A DNA stretch of 64,000 nt from Paraburkholderia bryophila (GTDB lineage: Bacteria > Pseudomonadota > Gammaproteobacteria > Burkholderiales > Burkholderiaceae): contig NZ_JACCAS010000001.1 in assembly GCF_013409255.1 (NCBI RefSeq), positions 2,604,001-2,668,000 on the forward strand. The letters run 5' to 3'. Each line of letters begins with the position of its first letter. Positions within the stretch are counted from its first letter, which is position 1. The translations under genes were made by a program, and so were the position numbers. Below are positions 1-9,330 of this stretch, one piece after another. The notes below the pieces were generated by a model. That model ran no database searches, had not been told where the DNA came from, and saw nothing but the letters and a program-made list of their open reading frames with translations.

Positions 1-364
1 TCAGAGACAAACGGCTATGCACCATATGGCCGGCCTTGTCTCTGTAGTGGACCAAGACGCCGTCGCGCAATAGGTTATATTTCTCCTGATTGATGGCAAC
101 CAGCGTCTTGCTGTGATCGTGCGCCAGAACCTGTTCCAGCGCCTGCCTATAAGCGGCGTCTGGCAGGCCCGGATTAATACGCTTGAGCGCGGCCAAGACG
201 TCACGGGTCAACACTACTTCGGAACGCAAGCTGCGCCCCAGAAATGCTGCATCGCTTTCGGCCTCGTCGTAGGCGTTGATCGAAGTCCACCCAAGCTCCT
301 CGTTGAGGATACGAGCGGTGTCCTCCTGGATCATCTTGTCTTCGCTGTACTCGGACTTCCCCAT
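1..364 (-). CDS. hsdR: Type I restriction endonuclease subunit HsdR, N-terminal fragment cut by window edge
   Basis: The ATG at 364 opens a frame of 121 codons that is still open at base 1, so only the N-terminus of the motor and cleavage subunit is seen. It begins MGKSEYSED and continues with NEELGWTSINAYDE and LRSEVVLTRDVLAALKRINP, which match the usual start of HsdR proteins that precedes the PD-(D/E)XK nuclease domain. It lies 57 bases downstream of hsdS on the same strand, in the order M-S-R, so the three genes probably form one operon. The nuclease and helicase motifs lie outside the window, so intactness cannot be judged. The assignment rests on the N-terminal sequence plus the neighbours. 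Confidence 0.88.
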   Translation of the reverse strand, partial: MGKSEYSEDKMIQEDTARILNEELGWTSINAYDEAESDAAFLGRSLRSEVVLTRDVLAALKRINPGLPDAAYRQALEQVLAHDHSKTLVAINQEKYNLLRDGVLVHYRDKAGHMVHSRLSL

Positions 365-421
365 ATCAAAGCTTTCCCGTGTGAGGTTCCTCGCGGCTCT
401 CCGCCGCTGGTGAATTGTCAA

Positions 422-1690
422 TCAGGCTGCGTCCAGCTCCGCCAGCGCGATGCCGGATACGTCGAGTTGGCCGGACATCAGCTTTGGCAGCAGCACATCA
501 CGCGCTTTCGCCAGTACCTTGTTCTGTCGTTTCAGTGTTTCCATTTGTTCGAGCTGCGGCAGGACCACTTGACTGAACGCATCCAGTGTGTCGTCGTCAG
601 GTACGAGCAATTCGGCATCCTCGAAGGTCTTGGCCGTGACGGCAGGATACGCAACGCCCGTTGCATTCGCTTCCAGGTATCCGACGAAGGTATCCGTCGT
701 GGTCGCGAAATAAAGGTAGCTGAACGGAACAGCTTTTGCGGACAACACGGCAAACCCCGTCGAAGCCACCAGCTTTTCTGCCGGTTCCCAGACCAGCGCA
801 TACGAGCGCCGGTTCGGGCGAACGCACGACCAAATTACATCGCCATGCGCAACACGGCGGCGGGCGCGACCGGGCGCGTCTGCGAAGTCATAGCGAGTGA
901 CCTCCTGGATGACGCCGGGCGACACCGAGGAAATGTCGATGTAGAACAACTCGTCGGGGCTCTCCTTCGAGCCGATGCTGCGTTCGTTGACCTTCGCAAC
1001 TGAAGAAAGCTGCTTCCTCTCCCACCCCTGCGGCACGCCATCCACCACGTGAACGACTTCATGGCCAGGAAAGCGTAGATGCACGAACCACTCGCGATAC
1101 AAACGGCTGGAAGCTTCTTCCAATAAATTGATGCGTTGCTGGTTCGTAGCGATGAGGTCATCGTAGGATTTGAGCACGGATGCGATACGGCGCTGCAAGT
1201 CCAACTCGGGCATCAAAATCTGCAAGTCCCGCTGTGCCGTGATACCGATGTAAGGCCTAGTTCCTTCACGAGAAAGCGAAACCATCTGCCCTTGGAATTC
1301 GGGCGAGCGGAAGACATACCTCAGAAAGTGGCTATCAAGCCTACTTGGGTCCGGACGGTAGTATGTCACCTGAGGCGTCAGCATCAAAAACGGGGCCTCG
1401 ATAGGGCCAACTACGTCAGTGAGCCCAAGCGATCCTTTGTGTGTCAGCAGCACGTCACCGGTCCTTGCAAAGCCCTTGCGCAGCCCCGATGCCGTTCCCT
1501 CCGTGATGAATTTGCATCTCTTCAGGTCAAGCTGGTTGTCGTTTAAGTCACTAGCCATAACGAACGGAATTCCAGAATCCACGTAATCTGCGACTGTGGG
1601 ATGAATCTCGCCATGGTTCCCATCCTGAACAGCAAGAAGCACCTCGTCATCCAATAGCTTGCCAACTGCTACGCGTGGGAGTGCGCTCAT
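422..1690 (-). CDS. hsdS: Type I restriction-modification specificity subunit HsdS
   Basis: A 422-residue protein with the two-fold layout of HsdS: two target recognition domains (about residues 10-180 and 220-390), each followed by a conserved helical spacer. The first spacer contains LQRRIASVLKSYDDLIATNQ and the second contains VLAKARDVLLPKLMSG, both family signatures. HsdS sets the DNA sequence recognised by the HsdM2S methylase and the HsdR2M2S nuclease. Its ATG overlaps the hsdM stop in an ATGA (1687-1690), implying translational coupling. Length is normal and no frameshift is visible. Recognition domains are the variable part, so the target cannot be read from sequence alone. Confidence 0.93.
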   Translation of the reverse strand: MSALPRVAVGKLLDDEVLLAVQDGNHGEIHPTVADYVDSGIPFVMASDLNDNQLDLKRCKFITEGTASGLRKGFARTGDVLLTHKGSLGLTDVVGPIEAPFLMLTPQVTYYRPDPSRLDSHFLRYVFRSPEFQGQMVSLSREGTRPYIGITAQRDLQILMPELDLQRRIASVLKSYDDLIATNQQRINLLEEASSRLYREWFVHLRFPGHEVVHVVDGVPQGWERKQLSSVAKVNERSIGSKESPDELFYIDISSVSPGVIQEVTRYDFADAPGRARRRVAHGDVIWSCVRPNRRSYALVWEPAEKLVASTGFAVLSAKAVPFSYLYFATTTDTFVGYLEANATGVAYPAVTAKTFEDAELLVPDDDTLDAFSQVVLPQLEQMETLKRQNKVLAKARDVLLPKLMSGQLDVSGIALAELDAA

Positions 1691-3867
1691 GCCAGCAACT
1701 CCTCAAAATTGCCCGCAATCCGCTCTGCTAGCTCAACGGCCTTCTCGTTCAATTCCGTCAGATCATCGTGAATTTCGCGCAGACGCTCAACGAAATCCAC
1801 CTCATCCTCCTCGTTCGCTGTAGCGAGGCCTACATACCGCCCCGGTGTGAGTGAATAATCGTTCGCGGCAATCTCTGCCCGCGTCACCGCTTTGCACAGC
1901 CCCGGTACGGCAGCGAACATGCCATCAGGAAACCGCGACAGCAGCCAATGGCCCTGAGAGATGAAATAGCCGGACTGCTTCACGGCTTCCAGCATGCGGT
2001 CACGAACGGTGGATTCCTCTTCCTTCTTAGCGTCAGCAGCGAGCAGTGCGCGCCGGGCTTCACGGATCGTCTTCGCATCAAACGCATCGCTCGATCGCGC
2101 GCGCAGACTTTTCTCTGCCGTTTCCAGCAACTTCAACCAGAGCTTATGACGCGCTTCTAGCTGCTTGCCCGTTGTCTTGATCTGCGGAGCCAGAGCTTCC
2201 AGCGTGGCCTGCACAGATTTCAGGCTGTCTAGCGTGGACGTGCTCGCGTCAGCAATGGCGTAACGCGCATCGCTGGCAAATTTCAGCAGTGCAGCGATAG
2301 CTTCAGCCGCAGAGCAATCGGCGCGCGCCGCCATGAGATCAGCCTTGTACGCTTTCAGCACGTCCCAGGTAAGTACTGCATCCTGGTCCACGCCATCGTT
2401 CAATTCATCAAGCGTCGCGCCACTCGCGAACGCGCCGAGCTTCTGCGCGAGTGTTTCGACTGCTGCGGTATCGGCTGCTACGCGTTTGGGCAACTCAGCC
2501 AGCCAGTCAGCCGCCTGTTGCTGGTACCGGGCGACCAGTGCGGTGAATTTCTCGCCCTGCCCACGGTACAACCAGACAATCGCATTGAGGTTGGCAAGCT
2601 GTTCCTCGGTAAAGACGTGCGAGCGCGCCGATACAACGTGGTACACGTTGCGTGCATCGAGCATCAGCACAGTGTCCTGCCGCGACTGTTGCTTGCCTTT
2701 GTCGAAGAACCAGAGCGTGCAAGGCAGGCTACGGGTGTAGAAAAACTTGTTGCCGATAGCCACCATCACATCGACGTGGCCGGTCTTGACCAGTTGCTCG
2801 CGGATGTCCCGATCCTTGTTGCCTGCGTCGCTGGCGCTGGATGCCATGACGAATCCGGCCCGGCCCGTAAGGTTCAGGTACGAATAGAAATACTGAATCC
2901 ACAGGCTGTTCGCGTTGCTGATTGCGCCGGTCTTGGCGTTGAGGCCCGGCAGACCAAAGGGCAGGCGTCCGTTGGGTTCGGCCTGGCCCGCGACCTTCTT
3001 GGTTTCTACGCCATCCACATTGAACGGCGGATTGGCCATGACGTAATCGCACTTGCCCACCAGATATTCGATCTGGTCGTAGAAAGTATTGCCCTGCTGG
3101 ATGTTGCTGGCGTCCAAGCCATGCACCGCGAGGTTCATGCGGGCCAGCTTGGTGTTGGTGTCGCTCTTTTCCTGACCGTGGAACACCACGCCGCTATCGA
3201 GCGGATTCTGATGGCGGGCGTCCTCGATGAAGTGGCCGGACTGGACGAACATGCCTGCCGACCCACATGCTGGATCGAGCACCAGACCGTGATCCGGCTC
3301 GATGATATTGACGATCATTCGCACCAGTGAGGGAGGTGTGAAGAATTCTCCGCCTTCCTGCGCGCCGGTCATCGCGAATTTGTTCAGGAAGTATTCGTAG
3401 ATACGGCCGAAGACGTCGCCAGTTGCATTCCTGATAGTCTGGTCGTCAAAAATCTTGATCAGGTCGGCAAGCAGGTCAGGCTCGAATGCGGTATAGCCAC
3501 GCGGCAGCGCACCGGCCAGCACGGCATGTTCAGCCTCGATCTTGTCCATTGCCGCATCAATGACTGCGCCTACGTTCGCAACTTTCGGCAGCGCGGCGAT
3601 GTGCTCGAATCGCGATTCTTCCGGCAGATAGATGGCGGCCTTGCCTTGGAAGCCGAGCTTGATCAGTTCTTCACGACGGCTGGCCGGAACCCGCGGTGTG
3701 ATACTGGCCGTGATCTCCGGCAGATAGGCCTCGAAACGGTTGCTGGCGTGGCGCAGGAAGATCAGGCCCAGCACCGGCATCGAGTATTCGCTAGCCGTAA
3801 GCTTGGAATTGGCGCGAAGCTGGTCTGCCGCTTCCCACAGTTTGTTTTCTAGTTGCTGGATATTCAT
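1687..3867 (-). CDS. hsdM: Type I restriction-modification DNA methyltransferase HsdM
   Basis: A 726-residue N6-adenine methyltransferase. An HsdM_N helical region (about 1-140) is followed by the catalytic domain. The SAM-binding motif DPACGSAG is at about residues 198-205 and the catalytic NPPF is at 279-282. Together with HsdS it methylates the recognition site and protects host DNA. The protein is longer than classical HsdM (about 500-550 residues). The extra C-terminal 200-odd residues are rich in Ala, Lys and Glu and look helical, as in other long HsdM proteins. It is the first gene of the minus-strand hsdMSR operon. The promoter should lie in 3868-4294. Confidence 0.95.
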   Translation of the reverse strand: MNIQQLENKLWEAADQLRANSKLTASEYSMPVLGLIFLRHASNRFEAYLPEITASITPRVPASRREELIKLGFQGKAAIYLPEESRFEHIAALPKVANVGAVIDAAMDKIEAEHAVLAGALPRGYTAFEPDLLADLIKIFDDQTIRNATGDVFGRIYEYFLNKFAMTGAQEGGEFFTPPSLVRMIVNIIEPDHGLVLDPACGSAGMFVQSGHFIEDARHQNPLDSGVVFHGQEKSDTNTKLARMNLAVHGLDASNIQQGNTFYDQIEYLVGKCDYVMANPPFNVDGVETKKVAGQAEPNGRLPFGLPGLNAKTGAISNANSLWIQYFYSYLNLTGRAGFVMASSASDAGNKDRDIREQLVKTGHVDVMVAIGNKFFYTRSLPCTLWFFDKGKQQSRQDTVLMLDARNVYHVVSARSHVFTEEQLANLNAIVWLYRGQGEKFTALVARYQQQAADWLAELPKRVAADTAAVETLAQKLGAFASGATLDELNDGVDQDAVLTWDVLKAYKADLMAARADCSAAEAIAALLKFASDARYAIADASTSTLDSLKSVQATLEALAPQIKTTGKQLEARHKLWLKLLETAEKSLRARSSDAFDAKTIREARRALLAADAKKEEESTVRDRMLEAVKQSGYFISQGHWLLSRFPDGMFAAVPGLCKAVTRAEIAANDYSLTPGRYVGLATANEEDEVDFVERLREIHDDLTELNEKAVELAERIAGNFEELLA

Positions 3868-4294
3868 TCGCTAAGTGTCTTGTTGTCAAACGTACCGCAT
3901 GCACTGCGGCGACTAGCTAGACCGTGCAGCGAATAGCCACCTGTCACTGGCAATGAAGCTTTTCGTGTCGAACTCCTTCACGCAACCGGAAGCCACGTCC
4001 AGGAGACCCTGGTCAACCTCGGCATTGGATCCCGCCAACCCTGCGGCGCTTTCCCATGAATCGCATATACGCTTGCTTATCAATTTTAACCGAAGCCCGG
4101 CTGGCCGATCCCGTGACGAGACATCGACGCGGTGAACTACCCCAGCATCACCTGAATCGGGGAGAAAGCACCGAATGGCTGGGCTCCAGAAGACTTCACC
4201 CACATATCGCCTCAAATGAACAGCCATCGCGGAGCCGGGCTTTTCGCAATTCTCCATGCTAGGCTATCCACTTCGAATTTGATGGAGCTTCACG
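3868..4294. other. Divergent intergenic region between hsdM and the DUF4393 gene
   Basis: These 427 bases separate two divergently transcribed genes and should hold both promoters. Short open frames occur on both strands but have no convincing start signals or recognisable products. I see no strong stem-loop or repeat. Confidence 0.5.
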
Positions 4295-4984
4295 ATGGGC
4301 CCCGTAGAAGTCACAACCGAGACGGCAAAGGCAGTTCAAGAGGTCGCAAAAACAGCCGGGAAAGGAATCGACGCGGCGACGGCAATGGGCGGCTTCATCG
4401 CGAACTACGTGCGCGGTCCCGTGGAACAAGGCCTTGGTATCTTTGAAGACAAGCTTAGATACGCGCGATGGGAACGCCAGCAACGGCTTATGCAACGAGC
4501 CGAAGCTTTTTTGGCCGAGCGCGGGTTGAAGGAGCCACCCAACGGCCTGCCATTAAAATTCGCCGTTCCGCTTCTTCAGGCCGCATCACTGGAGGACGAT
4601 GACAATTTGCAAGATCTATGGGCTCATCTGTTGGTCAATGCGTCAGTAGAGCCGGAAATAGCCTCGCATCGAATGTTTGTCAACATGCTCGAGAACATGT
4701 CGAGTCTTGATGCTCGAGTACTCCTCGTTCTCAAACAGAGCAGTACTGCGCCGCACGATGCGATTATTACCGGAAATCTACCGGCATCCGCCCCGGTGTG
4801 GCGTCCGGAAATGCCACAATCGGATGCGCAACCGTCCGAAGAAGTCCTCCTGTCACTAGCCAATTTGGATCGACTTGGTGCCATTACTGGTCTCGGAACG
4901 GCCGGTGGCGGAACGTCGTGGGTTGCTGTCCACGTAACGATTCTAGGAAGAAAGTTAATCGACGCTTGCTCAGCGGCGGCGTAG
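4295..4984 (+). CDS. DUF4393 (Abi-alpha-like) protein
   Basis: A 229-residue protein. Its middle (about 75-120) reads LPLKFAVPLLQAASLEDDD and NLQDLWAHLLVNAS, the hallmark of the DUF4393 family, which is also named abortive infection protein Abi-alpha. The N-terminus (1-45) is small and Ala/Gly-rich and may form an amphipathic or membrane-associated helix. Family members occur in defence islands, but the mechanism is not established, so a role in phage exclusion here is inference from name and location. GGAG lies 7 bases before the ATG. The gene diverges from the type I restriction operon and has no same-strand partner. Confidence 0.8.
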   Translation: MGPVEVTTETAKAVQEVAKTAGKGIDAATAMGGFIANYVRGPVEQGLGIFEDKLRYARWERQQRLMQRAEAFLAERGLKEPPNGLPLKFAVPLLQAASLEDDDNLQDLWAHLLVNASVEPEIASHRMFVNMLENMSSLDARVLLVLKQSSTAPHDAIITGNLPASAPVWRPEMPQSDAQPSEEVLLSLANLDRLGAITGLGTAGGGTSWVAVHVTILGRKLIDACSAAA

Positions 4985-5239
4985 CAGCCTAGATTTGCGA
5001 GTGAATATCCGCCACCTACCACAGAGCGTCCGTGAGCAAACGTTGCCGAACAGAGGAAGATGGAACTCGGACGTTCGTCGCCGACGATGATCGATCTTCC
5101 CGACTCGGGCATGATCGTCCGTAGGCGACCCTGTTGCAGACGGTTGTATTCGTCGTTCAGACGGCCGGTGACTGTAGAAAGGTGGCCGCTTGCGCTCTGG
5201 AAAGTAAAACCAAGAATCCTCGGCGGTGTGGAGTAATCC

Positions 5240-5959
5240 TTAGCTACCAGTGGCATTTGAGGCGGCGCCGTCTTCCCAGCGAACGGCCCGTAAGAAATCG
5301 TCGCGCCCCAGGGCGCAAAGAGCGAACTCACCACGCTGGAAAGGACCTCCCAGGCGAGCAGCTACGTTGGGGCTAGCAAGGTAGAAAATGTGAGCGCCCG
5401 CATGGAGGAAGACATGCGCGGTAGCGCGCTTCCATTTTTCGATGAATTGCTTATTCGGACCCATCCAACGCATGACAGCGAACTCCTTGCCGTCGAGGCT
5501 GATGACGCGGGAGCTGAAGTCGAGCGACATACCGAAATATGTCCCCAGAAATGAGCTTTCGCTGTGGATATGGACAAGCCAAAACATCCGGTGCTCGCGT
5601 CGATAAAAGGCCTCGCGCGCGCTTCGCTCATCCTCGCTGATCGATGAGTGCTGCAGTTCCAGAACGGTCGCCTGCGGGGTGCCGCTACCGACCAGGACGT
5701 CAGCGCGGTGCAGTTCTCCCGTCGCGCGGTCTCGGAGAGTGATCTCGCGACAAGACATGTCAAAGAGCTCTTTCCAGCCTAGGTGCCAAGGCCCCTCGGG
5801 CTCGCTCCAGGGATCGCAGTCGCCCGCCTTATGCCGCCAGTGCGGCGTGTTTTCGACAGGCATGACCGCAGTGAGCAGCCCCCCGCAGTCGCGGCAGGTC
5901 GTTCGTTCTCCCTTTGCGATAGGAGCGCGTTTCTGCTCACCAACCCACGCATAAAGCAT
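5240..5959 (-). CDS. CoiA-like nuclease-domain protein
   Basis: The start chosen is the ATG at 5959, which has AAGGAG just upstream and sits 13 bases after the stop of the preceding gene. This gives 239 residues; a longer frame exists but would overlap that gene. A Cys-x2-Cys zinc-ribbon-like pair (C22, C25) and H-W-x-H at 40-43 precede a segment with HRADV (84-88) and VLELQHSSI (99-107). This is the pattern of the CoiA competence family, whose core is a PD-(D/E)XK-type nuclease fold (D87, E101-x-Q103). It forms a two-gene unit with the upstream Mrr-like gene. Classical CoiA acts in transformation; here the context suggests defence or DNA processing instead. Confidence 0.68.
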   Translation of the reverse strand: MLYAWVGEQKRAPIAKGERTTCRDCGGLLTAVMPVENTPHWRHKAGDCDPWSEPEGPWHLGWKELFDMSCREITLRDRATGELHRADVLVGSGTPQATVLELQHSSISEDERSAREAFYRREHRMFWLVHIHSESSFLGTYFGMSLDFSSRVISLDGKEFAVMRWMGPNKQFIEKWKRATAHVFLHAGAHIFYLASPNVAARLGGPFQRGEFALCALGRDDFLRAVRWEDGAASNATGS

Positions 5960-5972
5960 GTCCACTGCTCCT

Positions 5973-7160
5973 TTATCGCAGGCCAAACTCTGCGATGAGA
6001 GAGGGTCTTGCTGCCAGCAGCAACTCCAGATGGCTTTCCGGCCACATCTCAATTCGCAATGCGCTATCTGAGTGGTTCTGTTTCTCCACAGCCAGGATTG
6101 CGTCGCTCGTGAAACGTCCCGATGTGGCGATGACGTGGATATCAACGCGTGGCGGCTCCCAAGTCTTCATCTGCTCGCGGAGCGTCGCGATTTCCGTGAT
6201 CCCTACGCTCTTACTGAGCCAATGCTTACATTGAATGATGACCCGCTGCCTCATGGTTCCACCGAGCGTGTCAGTCTGTACTCGAAATACTGATACGTCA
6301 CGTCCTCGGTCTGGTGCTTCCGTCTTAGTCAACCACGCCGCGTTTTCGTAGCCAGGCTCGGACGCGACAAGAGCGAAGATAAGTCGCTCGAACTGCTCCC
6401 CGCTCAGGCCGTCCCATTTAAGCCTGGTCGCTACAGCTCCCCTCGGTTTGGCACTGATCAAGGTCTCTAGATCTTCGATACCAACCGGCATAGGCTCGTT
6501 ATCTCCGTACATAGACTTCTGAAGCCCGGCTCTTACAGCGGGCCAGTCATGCTGGATGATGTCTTGCAGATCCCCGTAGAGTCCGAAGTGAATATGACGG
6601 CCTAGGTCGTTCCATCGTGGGGGCTTGGACATGCTGCTGCCCATTAGCATGTTGATCTGCGCGATGTTCTGCTTCAGCACCTCGAATTTTTGATGCGAGA
6701 CTTCGAGATGCCTTCCAGTTGGTTCGGGTAGCTGCGAGAGAACATGGATGCACTCGTCTACGCCTGAAATGAGTTCTTGCAATGCGTCACGCACAAGCTC
6801 GCGGCGCATCTGATCGAATTGCATGCGATATTGCCGCAGTGTCTTTGACGGTTCCTCGATCGAGCGCTCGACGGAGATCGCGCATTCGATTTCCCCCAAT
6901 TCTTGGGCATCCAGGCGGTTTTGCGCGATCTCGTCCAACTCCGAGAGGTGAATGTCCGGCTTCCACCCTTTGATCTTTGGAAGGGCTGCATAGAGCGCGT
7001 CAAAATGGTAGCAGTTGCTTTCATAATCGGGGTTGCTGCCGAACACGATGCCTTTCGGAATTGCTTCGTCAATTGCGTCAAGCAGGCGTTCCGCTTTTAC
7101 GAGATTCGCCTCAACCGTCTCGAATTGGCGCAACGCGGCGTTCATGGTGCTCTCGGTCAT
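5973..7160 (-). CDS. Mrr-like restriction endonuclease with long helical N-terminus
   Basis: A 395-residue protein. The C-terminal part (about 250-390) carries an Mrr_cat-type PD-(D/E)XK nuclease: WDGLSGEQFERLIFAL, then a DRGRDVSVF segment and VIIQCKHW, which supply the Glu, Asp and Gln-x-Lys positions. The N-terminal 230 residues are unrecognised and mostly helical, and could be a sensor or DNA-binding region. GAGGA stands 8 bases before the ATG at 7160. The stop is 13 bases from the CoiA-like start, so the two nucleases are likely co-expressed. Mrr relatives cut methylated or foreign DNA; the target here cannot be inferred. Confidence 0.78.
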   Translation of the reverse strand: MTESTMNAALRQFETVEANLVKAERLLDAIDEAIPKGIVFGSNPDYESNCYHFDALYAALPKIKGWKPDIHLSELDEIAQNRLDAQELGEIECAISVERSIEEPSKTLRQYRMQFDQMRRELVRDALQELISGVDECIHVLSQLPEPTGRHLEVSHQKFEVLKQNIAQINMLMGSSMSKPPRWNDLGRHIHFGLYGDLQDIIQHDWPAVRAGLQKSMYGDNEPMPVGIEDLETLISAKPRGAVATRLKWDGLSGEQFERLIFALVASEPGYENAAWLTKTEAPDRGRDVSVFRVQTDTLGGTMRQRVIIQCKHWLSKSVGITEIATLREQMKTWEPPRVDIHVIATSGRFTSDAILAVEKQNHSDSALRIEMWPESHLELLLAARPSLIAEFGLR

Positions 7161-7501
7161 TTATTGTTCCTCGTACCTATCCTGCATGTAGCTCGCGTCG
7201 ACCCGACCCTTTCGCGGCCGAAATCCGCTCGAATCATGTGCAAAGGCGAACATCGCAGTGTCCGTTCGCATCCGGCGATGCACACCTTGAATACGACCTC
7301 GGCCATCGGCCTCTCTTGGCCGACCGGTGGCCGCCGCGCTGCGTCTAACGACCGGGGGCGACGACCGCCTACGGAGCGTGTCGTGCAAAAGGCACAGACC
7401 GACCCAACGAAGGCATCAAGACTGCCCATTTTCACAAGCCGAAGCGGCTATTCAACGCAGATGTGCCCGTCAAACAGGGGGCCGGCAGCAAATGTTCTTC
7501 C
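7161..7501. other. Intergenic region upstream of the Mrr-like gene
   Basis: This 341-base gap should hold the promoter of the nuclease pair. A 92-codon minus-strand frame ends in an ATGA overlap with the Mrr-like start, but its Arg-rich composition and lack of a ribosome binding site make it unlikely to be real. No repeat or terminator was recognised. Confidence 0.4.
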
Positions 7502-8425
7502 TCAGGGGCCGCTGCCGACGTCAATCGTCATCGTGATGGCAGCAGCGATGGGCGCCGAACGTCGGTACAACAAGTCCGACAACCTCTCATCGATCGTAGA
7601 ATCGAAGCGTCGACCTTGTCTACAACGCAACACTTCATCGGCTATGAAATTCTCGATGCGCCACCCGTGTGCGGACGCGGCGTCATTTGGATCGAGCTCC
7701 GAAGTCGTAAGCCCGTCAAAAATAGGCGCTCTTCCCGCATCCAAAGAGGCGAGCGCGGCGTGGACGATTCTCGCAGCCAACACCCGCATGCCTACCTCGT
7801 TCGATGCTCCAGGCGGACAACCATCGGACGCCGGGTAGTCGGCGTCATATGGAACAGCCAAAGGATTATAGAAGCCGTAGTAGACAGGGATACCACGCGA
7901 TTCCTCGTATCGATCAATGCGCTGAACCTGAGCATGCCCTGCGGTCATCGCCGCGTAGGTGCATTGGCCGTCAAATCTGAAGCGACGCTGCCATGTCATG
8001 GGCACCTGCGGGTCGGTTCGATCGACCAGCCGGCCGATGCCGATCCGATAGTCAAATGGGTCAATCGGGGTTACTGGAATCTCCTTAGAGTAAAGGCGCT
8101 TTGTCTGAAGCAGCGCCACCTTCCGGGCCATCAGGTGACCGGCTCGGCGGAGGATGACAAAGAAGGCGATGTCCGCGATCTCCCAACGGTCGAACATGTG
8201 CCGGCCACCCAGCCAGTGCGACTCCAGAGACACGCCGACTTGTTCACGGGCAAAAAAGGCAGGCGGGGTCGACGATAATTCCATGACCAGAATGTGGTCG
8301 AGCGACTCTTCGTGCATAGACGGATACACGGACATCGTTCGTGTCACCTTGTCGTTTGCCGCTGCGAAGATGCGGCGCACGTAGTCGATGACGACCTCGG
8401 GAATCTCTGCAAATGGGTCGATCAT
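7502..8425 (-). CDS. Unrecognised protein upstream partner of the SMEK-like gene
   Basis: The start at ATG 8425 is favoured by the GGGAGAAGGGA upstream, giving 307 residues; an in-frame ATG at 8455 is possible. I do not recognise the family. The protein is soluble, with no signal peptide or membrane helix. It is conserved-looking around residues 70-120 (SHWLGGRHMFDRWEIADIAF followed by an Arg-rich helix and LLQTKRLYSKE) and has PIDPFDYRIGIGRLVD after it. The QTKR and acidic residues nearby could belong to a nuclease core, but I cannot show that. It lies 82 bases after the SMEK-like gene on the same strand, so the pair likely worked as an operon before the IS3 insertion. Confidence 0.6.
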   Translation of the reverse strand: MIDPFAEIPEVVIDYVRRIFAAANDKVTRTMSVYPSMHEESLDHILVMELSSTPPAFFAREQVGVSLESHWLGGRHMFDRWEIADIAFFVILRRAGHLMARKVALLQTKRLYSKEIPVTPIDPFDYRIGIGRLVDRTDPQVPMTWQRRFRFDGQCTYAAMTAGHAQVQRIDRYEESRGIPVYYGFYNPLAVPYDADYPASDGCPPGASNEVGMRVLAARIVHAALASLDAGRAPIFDGLTTSELDPNDAASAHGWRIENFIADEVLRCRQGRRFDSTIDERLSDLLYRRSAPIAAAITMTIDVGSGP

Positions 8426-9330
8426 GGCGTCCCTTCTCCCGGATCTGCTTCTCATACAGCTTTAGTTCAACTGGTGTCTCGATTAGGTTGGCCCAAGCTG
8501 CCGGATGCTAGTCGACCTCGTACATGCCCAGCGACATGGCAATGCCGTGCCTTGCGGCAATGTGCTGCGCCGATGTGACGATCGACTGCTTCCGCTTATC
8601 GATGGCCATCATATCCTGCTGGTTCAAGCAGACGAAGCCGTTGAGGTTCGCACGGTTGACGATCGCTGTGATCCCACCAATCTCGCTTAACACATGCCGC
8701 AGAAACTCGCCTATCTCTTGATCTTCGAATTCATGGTGGGCCTTTGATTTCTGCTTGCCGTTGACGGCCCCTTTGCCGATGAGCTCCGAGATTTCTCTGA
8801 GGCCCTTCGTCATGTCGTCGACGGGGCCTTCGCAGCGCATGTAGTGTCTAACGGCATTGCGACCCACATAGCCCAACACGATCTTGAGACACTCGATATC
8901 GTCATAAGGGTGGATCGAAGAATAGTCCACATGACGGCGGACCGAGTCGATGATCGTCTGCACCTTTTCTTCATCATCGAGGTCGACGAGCTTGCCGACA
9001 AAGAAGTCGGGGCCCACAACCTGGCAGTAGCTGGGAACGGTCCCACTTCTTGACGCTTTGCAGAAGCCGAAGATGTAGAGCGCCGCGTAGCCGTCCTTCA
9101 AGCACTTCCCGGCTGCGTCCTTCTTCTCGAAAGTTGCGATCGTCTTGTTGATCTTCCTTGCGTCCGCGACCGAGGTGACCTGCACGGCAATCCCACCATC
9201 CTTGTCGTCGTCCGCGGCATCAATGGCCGGGAAGTTCACCCGAATCTGATTCTTGCTTTTGAGGTTCGCAATACCCACGGCTTTAAAAAACTGGATTGAA
9301 CCGCCCCGGGAATCGTGGAGGCTGGTTGGT

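Noticed and set aside
3868..4294. Short frames in the hsdM-DUF4393 gap
   Set aside because: All lack ribosome binding sites and overlap each other on both strands in a region that must hold two promoters.
7157..7435. A 92-codon minus-strand frame overlapping the Mrr-like start in ATGA
   Set aside because: Its Arg-rich composition, lack of a ribosome binding site and lack of recognisable motifs look like chance. The overlap alone is not enough.
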